From Streptomyces avidinii (GTDB lineage Bacteria; Actinomycetota; Actinomycetes; Streptomycetales; Streptomycetaceae), in the NCBI RefSeq assembly GCF_014650695.1, contig NZ_BMVL01000022.1:1-64000 (forward strand): DNA of 64,000 nt. Reading direction: 5' to 3'. Of the stretch, positions 10,001 to 18,815 are shown one piece after another. A program made the position numbers and the translations under genes. Each line of letters opens with the position of its first letter. Position 1 is the first letter of the stretch. Under the pieces are notes generated by a model that searched no databases, had not been told where the DNA came from, and worked only from the letters and a program-made list of their open reading frames with translations.

Positions 10001-12465
10001 CGTACTCCCTCCTCGGGGAGGCCGGGGCAGTCCTCCGCCATCGTGGTGAGGGTGGCGTCCGGCCCGAGTTCCAGGAGGCCGGTGACGCCCGCGTCGGCGA
10101 GGGCGCCGATGCCGTCGGCGAAGCGGACGGTGTGCCGGGCGTGCCGCACCCAGTAGCGGGGGTCGGCGATCTCGTCGGCACCGAGGACGGCCCCGGTGAG
10201 GTTGGAGACGACGGGGATCTTCGGCGGGGCGAAGGTCAGCCCGTCGACCAGCTCGGCGAACTCCTCGAGCATCGGCTCCATCAGCGGGGAGTGGAAGGCG
10301 TGGCTGACGCTGAGCGCGCGGATCCGGCGGCCCACCCCGGCGAAGTGCGCGGTGAGGGCCGTGATGCCTTCGGCCGCGCCGGAGAGCACCACCGAGCGGG
10401 GGCCGTTGACGGCCGCGATGTCCACGGTGTGCGCCCGGTCGCCCAGGACTGCCGTGATGGCCGCGGCGGCCTCCTGCTCCTCGGCCTGTACCGCGAGCAT
10501 GGCGCCGCCCGCGGGGAGCGCCTGCATGAGGCGGCCCCGGGCGGTGACGAGCCGGGACGCGTCGGCGAGGCTCAGGACGCCCGCCACGTGGGCGGCGCTG
10601 ATCTCGCCGACGGAGTGGCCGAGGAGGTAGTCGGGGACCACGCCCCAGGACTCCAGGAGCCGGAACAGGGCCACTTCGAGGGCGAAGAGCGCGGGCTGGG
10701 TGACCGCGGTCCGGTCGAGTTCGTCCCGGCCGCCGCCGAACACGGTTTCGCGCAGCGGCCTGCCGAGCAGCGGGTCGACGTGCGCGCAGACCTCGTCGAA
10801 GGCACGGGCGAACGCGGGGAAGGCCGCGTACAGTTCCTGCCCCATGCCCGGCCGCTGGGAGCCCTGGCCCGGGAACAGGACGGCGAGGGCGCCCTCCCCC
10901 GCCGTGCCGCGCAGCACCTCCTGCGGGGTGTCGCCCGTCGCGAACGCGGCGAGCGCGGACATGGCCTCCTCGCGGTCGGTGGTCATGACCGCCGCCCGGA
11001 ATTCGAGGGCGGCGCGACCGGTCGCCAGGGAGTGGGCGACGTCGGTGGTGGGTGCCTCGTGCCGGTCCCGGAGCCAGGTGACCAGCCGGTCGGCCTGGGC
11101 GCGCAGGGCGTTCTCGTCGTGCGCGGACAGCAGCAGCGGGGTGACCGGAAGCGGTGCGGTCGCCGGAGCGGCCTCGGGCTCGGGCTCGGGCTCGGGCTCG
11201 ACAGCCTGCTCGAGGATGACGTGGGCGTTGGTGCCGCTGACGCCGAACGAGGAGACACCGGCGCGGCGGGGGCGGCCGGTCTCCGGCCACGGGCGGGTCT
11301 CGGTCAGCAGTTCCACGGCGCCCGAGGTCCAGTCGACGTTCGTGCTCGGCTCGTCGATGTGGAGGGTCCTGGGCAGCACGCCGTGGCGCAGTGCCTGCAC
11401 CGTCTTGATGACGCCGCCGATGCCGGAGGCGGCCTGGCTGTGCCCGATGTTGGACTTCAGGGAGCCGAGCAGCAGCGGCTGGTCGCCGGTCCGCTCGCGC
11501 CCGTAGGTGGCGAGGATGGCCTGGGCCTCGATCGGGTCGCCGAGGGTGGTACCCGTGCCGTGCGCCTCGACCGCGTCGATGTCCGCGGCGGTGAGTCCGG
11601 CGCGCTCCAGGGCGTGCCGGATGACCCGCTGCTGGGAGGGGCCGTTGGGGGCGGTCAGGCCGTTGGAGGCGCCGTCCTGGTTGATGGCGGAGCCGCGCAG
11701 CACCGCGAGGACCGGGTGCCCGTTGCGGCGGGCGTCGGAGAGCCGTTCGACGAGGACCATGCCGACGCCCTCGGCCCAGCCGGTGCCGTCCGCCGCGTCG
11801 GCGAAGGCCCTGCAGCGGCCGTCGGGCGACAGACCGCCCTGCTTGGCGAAGTCGTCGAAGAGGAACGGGCTGGTCATCACGGCGATGCCGCCGGCCAGGG
11901 CGAGGTCGCAGTCACCGTCGCGCAGGGACTGGGCGGCGGTGTGCAGGGCGACCAGGGAGGAGGAGCAGGCGGTGTCGACGGTGATCGCCGGTCCCTCCAG
12001 GCCCAGGACGTAGGACACCCGGCCGGAGACCACGCTGGTGGCCGTGCCGGTCACGCCGTATCCGGCCAGCGCCTGCGAGCCGCGGGGGAAGAGGCTGGTG
12101 TAGCCGGAGGATGCCGCGCCGACGAAGACGCCGGTACGGGTGCCGCGCAGCGTGTCGGGGGCGATCCCGGCGCGCTCCAGCGCCTCCCAGGACGTCTCCA
12201 GCAGCAGGCGCTGCTGCGGGTCCATCGTGAGTGCTTCCCGGGGGGAGATCCCGAAGAACGCGGCGTCGAACTCCGCGACGCGTTCGAGGAATCCGCCCTG
12301 CTGCGGCACGGAGGCGTCGGCGGGCGCCTCGGTGGTCCAGCCGCGGTCGGCGGGGAAGCCTGCGATGGCGTCCCGCTCGTCGTGGACGAGGTCCCACAGC
12401 TGCTCGGGCGTGGTGACGCCGCCGGGGTAGCGGCAGGCCATGCCGACGATCACGAGGGGTTCGTC
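7030..12465 (-). other. PKS module 8: KS-AT(malonyl)-DH-KR(B)-ACP
   Basis: The AT has GHSVG and HAFHS, predicting malonyl-CoA. The DH has HRILDSALFP, with Asp at the usual Gly position as in module 7, and DAALH. The KR has VDD and AYAAAN, hence B-type and active. The expected product step is a trans double bond. A docking domain follows the ACP. Confidence 0.9.
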
Positions 12466-15400
12466 GTCCGTGCGGGCCGCGGCCGGGGCGCGGGTCGGCG
12501 CCGCCGGAGCCGTCGGGGCCGCGGGCTCGTCCAGGTCGCCGAGGAGTTCGCCGGCGATGTAGTCGGCGAGTTCGGCGGGGGTCGGGTGGTCGAAGACCAC
12601 GGTGACGGGCAGCCGGAAGCCGACGACGTTGGTCAGCCGGTTGCGGAACTCGACGGCGGTCAGCGAGTCGAAGCCGAGTTCGCGGAACTGCGTGGTCGAG
12701 CCGACCGTGTCCGCGTCGGAGTGGCCGAGGACGGTCGCGACGTGCGACCGGACCAGCTGGAGGAGGGTCCGCGTGCGCTCGGTCCCGGTGAGCGGGACCA
12801 GACGCTCGCGCAGCGAGCCGCCCTCGGTCTCCGCTGCGCGGCGGCCGGCCCGGCGGGCCGGGGTCGGCACCAGGGCCCGCATGATGGGCGCCACCCGGCC
12901 GGAGGTCCCGGCGAGCGCCGCAGGGTTCAGCTTGATGGGTGCCAGCTGGGCCCGGTCGGTGCGGCAGGCGGTGTCGAACACCGCCAGGCCTTCCGCGGAG
13001 GTCATCGGCACGACGCCGCCGCGGCTCATGCGCTCCATGTCGCGCTCGTCGAGGTGGCCGGACATCTCGCTGCGCTGCTGCCAGAAGCCCCAGGCGAGGG
13101 AGATTCCCGGCAGGCCCTGTGCCTGCCGGTGGGCGGCCAGCGCGTCGAGGATCACGTTGGCGGCGGCGTAGTTGCCCTGTCCGGGGGCACCCATGGTGCC
13201 CGCCATCGAGGAGAACAGCACGAAGGCGCTGAGGTCGAGGTTCCGGGTCAGCTCGTGGAGGTTGAGCGCTCCGGTCACCTTGGGCCGCAGCACGGCCGCG
13301 GTCCGCTCGGCGGTCAGGGATTCGACGAGGCCGTCGTCCAGGGCCGCGGCGGTGTGCAGGACGGCGGCCAGCGGCCGGTCCGCGGGGATGCCGGCGAGCA
13401 GGGCGGCGAGTGCGTCCCGGTCGGCGACGTCGCAGGCGGCGACGGTCACCCGGGCGCCGGCGGCGGTCAGCTCCTCGGCGAGTTCCCGGGCGCCCGGGGC
13501 GTCCGGACCGCGCCGGCTGGTCAGCAGCAGGCTGGTCACGCCGTGCTCGACGACCAGGTGGCGGGCGAGCAGACCGCCCAGCGTGCCGGTGCCTCCGGTG
13601 ATCAGGACGGTTCCCTCGGTGGGCCAGGGGGCGCCGGGGATGGTGAGGACGGCCTTGCCCACCAGGGTGGCCTGGCTCAGGGCCCGGAAAGCGGTCCGGA
13701 TGTTGCGGACGTCCCACAGGTTGATCTTCGGGGGCAGCAGGGTGCCGCTCTCGAACAGGCCGACGAGGGTCTCCAGCATCTCGTGGATGCGGTCGAGCCC
13801 GGCCTCGGGCAGGTCGTACGCCTGGTAGGCGACGCCCGGGTAGGCCTCGGCGACCTGCGCGGGGTCGCGCTTGTCGGTCTTGCCCATTTCGAGGAAGCGG
13901 CCGCCGCGCGGCAGCAGCCGCAGGCCCGCGTCCACGAAGTCACCGGCGAGGCAGTCCAGGACCACGTCCATGCCGCGTCCCTCGGTGGACTCCATGAACC
14001 ACTGCTCGAAGTCGAGTGTGCGGGAGTTCGCGAGGTGCGCGGTGTCCAGGCCCTGGTCGCGCAGGGTCTGCCACTTGCCGGGGCTCGCCGTGGCGTACAC
14101 CTCGGCGCCGAGGTGCCGGGCCAGCTGGATCGCGGCGCTGCCGACGCCGCCGGCGGCGGCGTGGATGAGGACGGACTGTCCGGCCTCGAGACCGCCGAGG
14201 TCCACGAGCCCGTAGTAGGCGGTCATGTAGGTGACGGCGACGGAGGCGGCCTCTTCGAAGGACCAGCCGGTGGGCATCCGGTGCATGGTGCGTTCGTCGG
14301 CGACGGTCACGGGTCCGAAGACGTCGTCGGCGAGGCCGAAGACCCGTTCACCGACCCGGTGGTGGGTGACCTCGGCACCGACACCGGTGATCACACCGGC
14401 GACCTCGCCGCCCATCCCGGTCAGTCCGGGTACCAGGTCGAGGGCGACGACGACGTCCTTGAAGTTGATGCCCGCGGCGCGGACGGCGATGCGCACCTGG
14501 CGCGGGCCGAGCGGTTCGAGGGCCCGCGGGTAGGGAACCGCCTCGAGGCCCTCGATGGTGCCGGGCCGGGTGTTCTCGATGCGCCAGGCGGCCGTGTCTG
14601 CGGGCGGCAGGACACTCGTGCCCGGATCCCAGCGGGACAGGCTCGGGGTGCGCACCACGCCGTCGCGCAGGGCGAGCTGCTCCTCGCGGGTGGCGAGCGC
14701 GGCGCCGAGCCGGGCGCGGGATTCCGGAGCGTCGTCGAGGTCGACGAGGCCGAACCGTCCGGGGTGTTCGTTCTGCGCCGAGCGCACGAGTCCCCAGACA
14801 CCGGCGGCGGCCAGGTCGTCCACGTCCTCGCCGGTCGCGGTGGCCACGGCTCCGCCGGTCAGGACGACGAGCCGGGTGTCCGCCAGGCGTTCGTCGGCGA
14901 TCCAGGCCTGCAGGAGGGCGAGGGCCTCCACGACCGGGGCGCCGACCCCCTCGTGGGTGCCGTCGCCGCGGACCGGCCACAGCACGGTGTCCGGGGCTCC
15001 GTCGGCGGCGAGGTGCGCGAGGATCTCCTCGACGCCGCCGAGGACCGGGGTGCCGGGCAGTGCGTCGGCGATCCCCAGGGGGTCGGTACCGAGGACGAGG
15101 CAGCGGGGTGCCGGCTCCTCGGCCCGGACGGTCCTCCAGTCGAGCTGGTAGAGCGCGTCCGAGCGGACGGTGCGCAGGGCCGCCGCGGTCATCCGGCGGA
15201 CGACGAGGGAGTTCACGGAGGCGACCGGCTCGCCTGTCTCGTCTGCGAGGAGGACGGTGAACTCGTCCTCGCCGCGACGGGTGATCCGTACGCGCAGACG
15301 GGCGCAGCCGGTCGTGTGGAGCTGTACGCCGGCCCAGGAGAACGGCATGCCGACTCCCCCGCCGTCGTCGCCGTCCCAGGTGAACATCGAGTGCAGGGCG

Positions 15401-18400
15401 GCGTCGAAGAGCGCCGGGTGCAGGCCGAACCGTTCGGCCTGGGCCCGCTGGTCGGCGGGCAGTGCGACCTCGGCGTACACCGCGCCGTCGAGGTGCCAGA
15501 CCTGGCTCAGGCCTCGGAACTCGGGGCCGTACTGGTAACCGGCTTCGGCCATGCGGTCGTACATGCCGGTGATGTCGACGGATTCGGCGCCCTCCGGGGG
15601 CCAGGTGCCGGTCAGCGTGCCGGTCCCGTCGTCCGTCCCGGTCTCCGCGGCGAGCAGCCCGGAGGCGTGCCGGGTCCAGACGACGTCGGCGAGGGCGTCC
15701 TCGGGGCGGGAGTAGACGCTGACGACGCGTGCGCCGGTCTCGTCGGCGGCCTCGACATGGGCCTGCACCACAACTGCACCCCTGTCGGGCACCACGAGCG
15801 GCGTGTGCAGGGTCAGTTCCTCGATCCGGCCGCAGCCGACCTGGTCGCCTGCGAGCACGGCCAGCTCGACGAAACCGGTGCCGGGGAAGATCACCCGGTC
15901 GGACACGCCGTGCGCGGCGAGCCAGGGCTGTGCGCGCAGCGACAGCCGTCCGGTCACGAGGGCGCCGTCGCCGTCGGCCATCCGCACCAGTGCGCCGAGC
16001 AGCGGGTGCTTGACGGGTGCGAGGCCGACGGAACCGACATCGCCGGTGGGGTCGGTGACCTCGGTCCAGTAGCGCGTGCGCTGGAAGGCGTACGTGGGCA
16101 GTTCCACGGTACGGGCGCCGGTTCCGGCGAACACGGCCTGCCAGTCCACGCGGACGCCGCCGAGGTGGGCCGCGGCGAGCGAGGTCAGCATGCGGCCGAG
16201 GCCGCCCTGGTCGCGGCGCAGAGTCTCCACCACCGCGCCGTCCGAGCCTGCGGCGTCCATGGTCTGTTCGATGCCCAGGCGCAGGACCGGGTGGCTGCTG
16301 GTCTCGATGAAGGCGCGGTGGCCCTCGGCGAGCAGGGTTCGGACCGTGGGCGCGAACAGCACCGGCTGCCGCATGTTCTCGTACCAGTAGTCCGCGTCCA
16401 TGGTGGCGGTGTCCAGCAGGGTGCCGGTGACCGTCGAGTAGAGCGGGATGTCTCCCGTGCGGGGGCGCACCGGAGCCATCAGGTCACGCATCCGGTCGCG
16501 CAGCGGCTCGACCAGCGCGCAGTGCGACGGCACGGTGGCCGGGACGATCCGGGCGCGGATCCCTTCGGCGTCGCACTCGGCGACGAACTCGGACAGGGCG
16601 GCGTCCTCGCCGGCGACGGCCACCAGACGGGGGCCGTTGATGCCGGACAGGGCCAGCCGACCCGCCCAGCGGCCGAGACGGTCCTGTACCTCGTCGGCGG
16701 AGAGCGACACCGACGCCACCGCGCCCCTACCGACCAGCGTTTCGGCCATCAGCCGGCTGCGGAGGGCGATCACGCGGGCCGCGTCCTGCAGGGACAGCCC
16801 GCCGGCGACGTACGCGGCGGCGGCCTCACCCTGGGAGCTGCCGACCACGGCGTCCGGTTCGATTCCGTAGGAGCGCCACAGCGCCGCCAGCGAAACCATG
16901 ACCGTGAACAGCACGGGCTGGACGACCTCGATGTGGTCCAGGGAGGCCGCGCCGGGCTCGCCGCGCAGGACGTCGAGGACCTTCCAGTCCACGAACTCCT
17001 CTATGGCCTGGGCGCATTCGTTCGCCTTGGCGGCGAAGACCGGCGAGGTGTCGAGAAGTTCGCGACCCATGCCGATCCACTGCGAGCCCTGGCCGGGGAA
17101 GACGAACACGGTCTTGCCCTCGACCGGGGAGCCGTACAGGACTCCCTCGGCGGGCCGGTCCTCGGCGAGCGCCTCCAGGGCCTCCAGGAGGCCGTCCCGG
17201 TCGGCGGCGAGGATCGCGGCCCGGTGCTCCAGGCCGGTACGGGTGGTGGCCAGCGAGTACGCCACGTCGGCGGCGGACGGCTCCGGGTGGGTGAGGAGGT
17301 GCGCGCGCAGGGTGCGCGCCTGCTCGCGCAGGGCGGTCTCTCCGCGCGCGGAGAGCACCCAGGGCAGCAGCGGCGGGGCGGCTGCGGAGGCGGGAGCCTC
17401 GTCGTCGCTGGTGCCGGCGGCGGGCTCGGGGGCCTGTTCGAGGATGACGTGCGCGTTGGTGCCGCTGATGCCGAAGGCGGAAACGGCTGCCCGGCGCGGC
17501 GCGTCGGACTCGGGCCAGGCCCGTGCCTCGGTGAGGATCTCGACGGCGCCCGCGGACCAGTCGACGTTCGGCGTGGGCGCGTCGACGTGCAGGGTCTTGG
17601 GCAGCAGGCCGTGCCGCAGCGCCTGCACCATCTTGATGACGCCGCCGACACCCGCGGCGGCGCCGCTGTGCCCGATGTTCGACTTCAGCGAGCCCAGCCA
17701 CAGCGGCCGGTCGGCGGTCCGGGCCTGGCCGTAGGTGGCCAGCAGTGCGTCCGCCTCGATCGGGTCGCCCAGTGAGGTGCCGGTGCCGTGTGCCTCGACC
17801 ACGTCGACCTCGGCGGGCGACACGCCCGCGTCGGCCAGGGCCTGGCGGATGACCCGCTGCTGGGACGGGCCGTGCGGAGCGGTCAGGCCGTTGGAGGCGC
17901 CGTCCTGGTTGACGGCGGAGCCCTTCAGCACCGCGAGCACCGGGTGGCCGTTGCGCAGGGCGTCGGAGAGCCGCTCCACCGCGACGACGCCGACGCCCTC
18001 GCTCCAGCCGGCGCCGTCGGCCGCCGCGGAGAAGGCCTTGGAGCGGCCGTCGGGGGCCAGCGCACGCTGCTGGGACAGGGCGACGTGGACCGCCGAGGTG
18101 GACAGCGTGGTGGCACCGCCGGCCAGGGCGAGGTCGCACTCGCCGTTGCGCAGGGCCTGCGCGGCGAGGTGCAGGGTCACCAGCGAGGAGGAGCAGGCGG
18201 TGTCCACGGTGACCGCCGGGCCCTCCAGGCCCAGGACGTACGAGATGCGGCCGGACAGCACGCTGTTGGACGTGCCGGTGGAGCCGTAGGTGTCCATTCC
18301 GTCCGGGGAGGCGGCCAGCAGCGAACCGTAGTCCTGCTGGTTGAGTCCGGCGAAGACGCCCGTGCGGCTGCCGCGCAGCGCGTGGATGTCGAGGCCGGCC

Positions 18401-18810
18401 CGCTCCAGGGCTTCCCAGGAGGTCTCCAGCAGCAGGCGCTGTTGCGGGTCCATCGCCTGCGCCTCGCGCGGGGAGATCCCGAAGAACGCGGCGTCGAAGC
18501 CCGCGATGTCCTGGACGAATCCGCCCTCGCGGACGTGGCAGGTGCCGGGGTGGTCGGGGTCGGGGTGGTAGAGGCCGTCCAGGTCCCAGCCCCGGTCGGC
18601 GGGGAACGGGCCGACCGCGTCGGTCTCCTCGCTCACCAGCCGCCACAGGTCGTCGGGGGAACTGACCCCACCGGGGTAGCGGCAGGCCATTCCGACGATC
18701 GCGATGGGCTCGCTGCCCCGCGCTTCCACGTCGGCCAACCGCTGCCGGGTGCGGTGCAATTCCGAGCTGACCCTCTTGAGGTAGTCCCGGAGCTGCTGCT
18801 CGTTGTTCAT
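7030..18810 (-). CDS. Modular type I PKS, modules 7 and 8 (KS-AT-DH-ER-KR-ACP, KS-AT-DH-KR-ACP)
   Basis: 3926 residues, ATG start 5 bp after the upstream PKS stop, with AAAGGA as ribosome site overlapping that gene's end. The N-terminal docking helix contains DYLKRVSSEL. Module 7 has KS Cys206, an atypical AT (GSSQG with Ser659; VPSH 760-763), DH (His967, Asp1136), ER (NADPH motif near 1547), KR Tyr1881 with an LDD motif, and ACP Ser2049. Module 8 has KS Cys2282, malonyl AT (Ser2733, HAFHS), DH (His3045, Asp3210), KR Tyr3639 with VDD, and ACP Ser3806. The C-terminus is an acidic docking segment ending DDEFGLS. Module 7 should fully reduce the beta-carbon and install an unusual extender; module 8 should give a trans alkene. 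A Glu-Pro repeat lies in the KS-AT linker of module 8. Two hairpins follow the stop codon. Confidence 0.98.
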   Translation of the reverse strand: MNNEQQLRDYLKRVSSELHRTRQRLADVEARGSEPIAIVGMACRYPGGVSSPDDLWRLVSEETDAVGPFPADRGWDLDGLYHPDPDHPGTCHVREGGFVQDIAGFDAAFFGISPREAQAMDPQQRLLLETSWEALERAGLDIHALRGSRTGVFAGLNQQDYGSLLAASPDGMDTYGSTGTSNSVLSGRISYVLGLEGPAVTVDTACSSSLVTLHLAAQALRNGECDLALAGGATTLSTSAVHVALSQQRALAPDGRSKAFSAAADGAGWSEGVGVVAVERLSDALRNGHPVLAVLKGSAVNQDGASNGLTAPHGPSQQRVIRQALADAGVSPAEVDVVEAHGTGTSLGDPIEADALLATYGQARTADRPLWLGSLKSNIGHSGAAAGVGGVIKMVQALRHGLLPKTLHVDAPTPNVDWSAGAVEILTEARAWPESDAPRRAAVSAFGISGTNAHVILEQAPEPAAGTSDDEAPASAAAPPLLPWVLSARGETALREQARTLRAHLLTHPEPSAADVAYSLATTRTGLEHRAAILAADRDGLLEALEALAEDRPAEGVLYGSPVEGKTVFVFPGQGSQWIGMGRELLDTSPVFAAKANECAQAIEEFVDWKVLDVLRGEPGAASLDHIEVVQPVLFTVMVSLAALWRSYGIEPDAVVGSSQGEAAAAYVAGGLSLQDAARVIALRSRLMAETLVGRGAVASVSLSADEVQDRLGRWAGRLALSGINGPRLVAVAGEDAALSEFVAECDAEGIRARIVPATVPSHCALVEPLRDRMRDLMAPVRPRTGDIPLYSTVTGTLLDTATMDADYWYENMRQPVLFAPTVRTLLAEGHRAFIETSSHPVLRLGIEQTMDAAGSDGAVVETLRRDQGGLGRMLTSLAAAHLGGVRVDWQAVFAGTGARTVELPTYAFQRTRYWTEVTDPTGDVGSVGLAPVKHPLLGALVRMADGDGALVTGRLSLRAQPWLAAHGVSDRVIFPGTGFVELAVLAGDQVGCGRIEELTLHTPLVVPDRGAVVVQAHVEAADETGARVVSVYSRPEDALADVVWTRHASGLLAAETGTDDGTGTLTGTWPPEGAESVDITGMYDRMAEAGYQYGPEFRGLSQVWHLDGAVYAEVALPADQRAQAERFGLHPALFDAALHSMFTWDGDDGGGVGMPFSWAGVQLHTTGCARLRVRITRRGEDEFTVLLADETGEPVASVNSLVVRRMTAAALRTVRSDALYQLDWRTVRAEEPAPRCLVLGTDPLGIADALPGTPVLGGVEEILAHLAADGAPDTVLWPVRGDGTHEGVGAPVVEALALLQAWIADERLADTRLVVLTGGAVATATGEDVDDLAAAGVWGLVRSAQNEHPGRFGLVDLDDAPESRARLGAALATREEQLALRDGVVRTPSLSRWDPGTSVLPPADTAAWRIENTRPGTIEGLEAVPYPRALEPLGPRQVRIAVRAAGINFKDVVVALDLVPGLTGMGGEVAGVITGVGAEVTHHRVGERVFGLADDVFGPVTVADERTMHRMPTGWSFEEAASVAVTYMTAYYGLVDLGGLEAGQSVLIHAAAGGVGSAAIQLARHLGAEVYATASPGKWQTLRDQGLDTAHLANSRTLDFEQWFMESTEGRGMDVVLDCLAGDFVDAGLRLLPRGGRFLEMGKTDKRDPAQVAEAYPGVAYQAYDLPEAGLDRIHEMLETLVGLFESGTLLPPKINLWDVRNIRTAFRALSQATLVGKAVLTIPGAPWPTEGTVLITGGTGTLGGLLARHLVVEHGVTSLLLTSRRGPDAPGARELAEELTAAGARVTVAACDVADRDALAALLAGIPADRPLAAVLHTAAALDDGLVESLTAERTAAVLRPKVTGALNLHELTRNLDLSAFVLFSSMAGTMGAPGQGNYAAANVILDALAAHRQAQGLPGISLAWGFWQQRSEMSGHLDERDMERMSRGGVVPMTSAEGLAVFDTACRTDRAQLAPIKLNPAALAGTSGRVAPIMRALVPTPARRAGRRAAETEGGSLRERLVPLTGTERTRTLLQLVRSHVATVLGHSDADTVGSTTQFRELGFDSLTAVEFRNRLTNVVGFRLPVTVVFDHPTPAELADYIAGELLGDLDEPAAPTAPAAPTRAPAAARTDDEPLVIVGMACRYPGGVTTPEQLWDLVHDERDAIAGFPADRGWTTEAPADASVPQQGGFLERVAEFDAAFFGISPREALTMDPQQRLLLETSWEALERAGIAPDTLRGTRTGVFVGAASSGYTSLFPRGSQALAGYGVTGTATSVVSGRVSYVLGLEGPAITVDTACSSSLVALHTAAQSLRDGDCDLALAGGIAVMTSPFLFDDFAKQGGLSPDGRCRAFADAADGTGWAEGVGMVLVERLSDARRNGHPVLAVLRGSAINQDGASNGLTAPNGPSQQRVIRHALERAGLTAADIDAVEAHGTGTTLGDPIEAQAILATYGRERTGDQPLLLGSLKSNIGHSQAASGIGGVIKTVQALRHGVLPRTLHIDEPSTNVDWTSGAVELLTETRPWPETGRPRRAGVSSFGVSGTNAHVILEQAVEPEPEPEPEAAPATAPLPVTPLLLSAHDENALRAQADRLVTWLRDRHEAPTTDVAHSLATGRAALEFRAAVMTTDREEAMSALAAFATGDTPQEVLRGTAGEGALAVLFPGQGSQRPGMGQELYAAFPAFARAFDEVCAHVDPLLGRPLRETVFGGGRDELDRTAVTQPALFALEVALFRLLESWGVVPDYLLGHSVGEISAAHVAGVLSLADASRLVTARGRLMQALPAGGAMLAVQAEEQEAAAAITAVLGDRAHTVDIAAVNGPRSVVLSGAAEGITALTAHFAGVGRRIRALSVSHAFHSPLMEPMLEEFAELVDGLTFAPPKIPVVSNLTGAVLGADEIADPRYWVRHARHTVRFADGIGALADAGVTGLLELGPDATLTTMAEDCPGLPEEGVRTSLLRRDRPEPQTLLTALAAAHVHGVTVDWNAVFEGTGARPADLPTYAFQRTAYWPSSSGTERGDVSSAGLETTGHPLLGAMVSQASGGDVLFTGEISLTAQPWLADHRILDSALFPGTGFLELALWAGDRLEAGHVEELVVLSPLILPEHGSVAVQVAVGEATEAGHRPVAVYSRPATGAAWTRHAEGHLAAGPVGAREAERLSVWPPEGAQPLDLTGFYPALAASGTSYGPVFQGLTAAWRLDGDVYAEITLPPQATDDAQAFGAHPALLDAALHTLAFLPSAQDSNGPFLPFSWREVSAHQQGSGSCRVRLTAGDGTDEVAASLWTGDGSPLATVGGLSLRTVSRSQLGTTATSSLYRADWTAAPAGAPIGAPALHWAVVGQESAEADHYPDLAALRQALADGAPVPDNVLVTCASPAADPDAAAARTAVHTALDLVRTWTEEELFDKSTLVLCTRGAVEALPDEGVRDLAHSPVWGLARSAQLEHPGRLFLVDLDAGSTLPDLAQAQALTRVDTTDAAQFAIRDGVVLVPRVVRHGVDSVPRADQWPADGTTLITGATGMIGALLARHLVRVHGVRHLVLTSRSGSAAPGAVDLQRELTAEGAHVRVVACDAADRDALATVLGTIPADAPLVGVVHAAGVVDDGLLGSLTGDQVDRVLTPKVDAAVNLHDLTASFDLRAFAVCSSLAGALGGGGQAAYAAANAYLDALCRQRRADGLPALALAWGPWESSGGMTAQLEEADLRRIARAGMTPLTPAEGMELFDAAHAAGEPVLLPFHFEPAGLSSADRAALPEALRALAPQPRRHTGVPVAGPSALRERLGRLAQDDRVAALETLVRTEVASVIALPSADAVPVTKAFKSLGFDSLMAVDLRNRLTAITGVRLSATLVFDHPNTRALAAHLLAGLDLGAVAEADPALLALKGLESAVRALKPGDGDRGAMATRLRVLLSTLEESTADEDEDGEIDLDSVSAAELVSLLDDEFGLS
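11173..11200. repeat. CTCGGG hexanucleotide tandem repeat in PKS linker
   Basis: Four full copies of CTCGGG plus a partial fifth encode the Glu-Pro repeat EPEPEPEPE in the KS-AT linker of module 8. The unit is in frame, so copy number changes would only lengthen or shorten the linker. Confidence 0.9.
12466..18810 (-). other. PKS module 7: KS-AT(atypical, VPSH)-DH-ER-KR(B)-ACP
   Basis: The AT reads VVGSSQGEAAAA where GHSQGE is usual, and VPSH where YASH or HAFH is usual, so it is neither a standard malonyl nor methylmalonyl AT. By analogy with the oligomycin line, whose equivalent module uses ethylmalonyl-CoA, ethylmalonyl is my best inference. The DH has HGVSDRVIFP with Asp in place of the usual Gly, and DAALH is intact. 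The ER has HAAAGGVGSAA and TAYYGL. The KR has LDD and NYAAAN, so it is B-type and active. Confidence 0.88.
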
Positions 18811-18815
18811 CCGGC

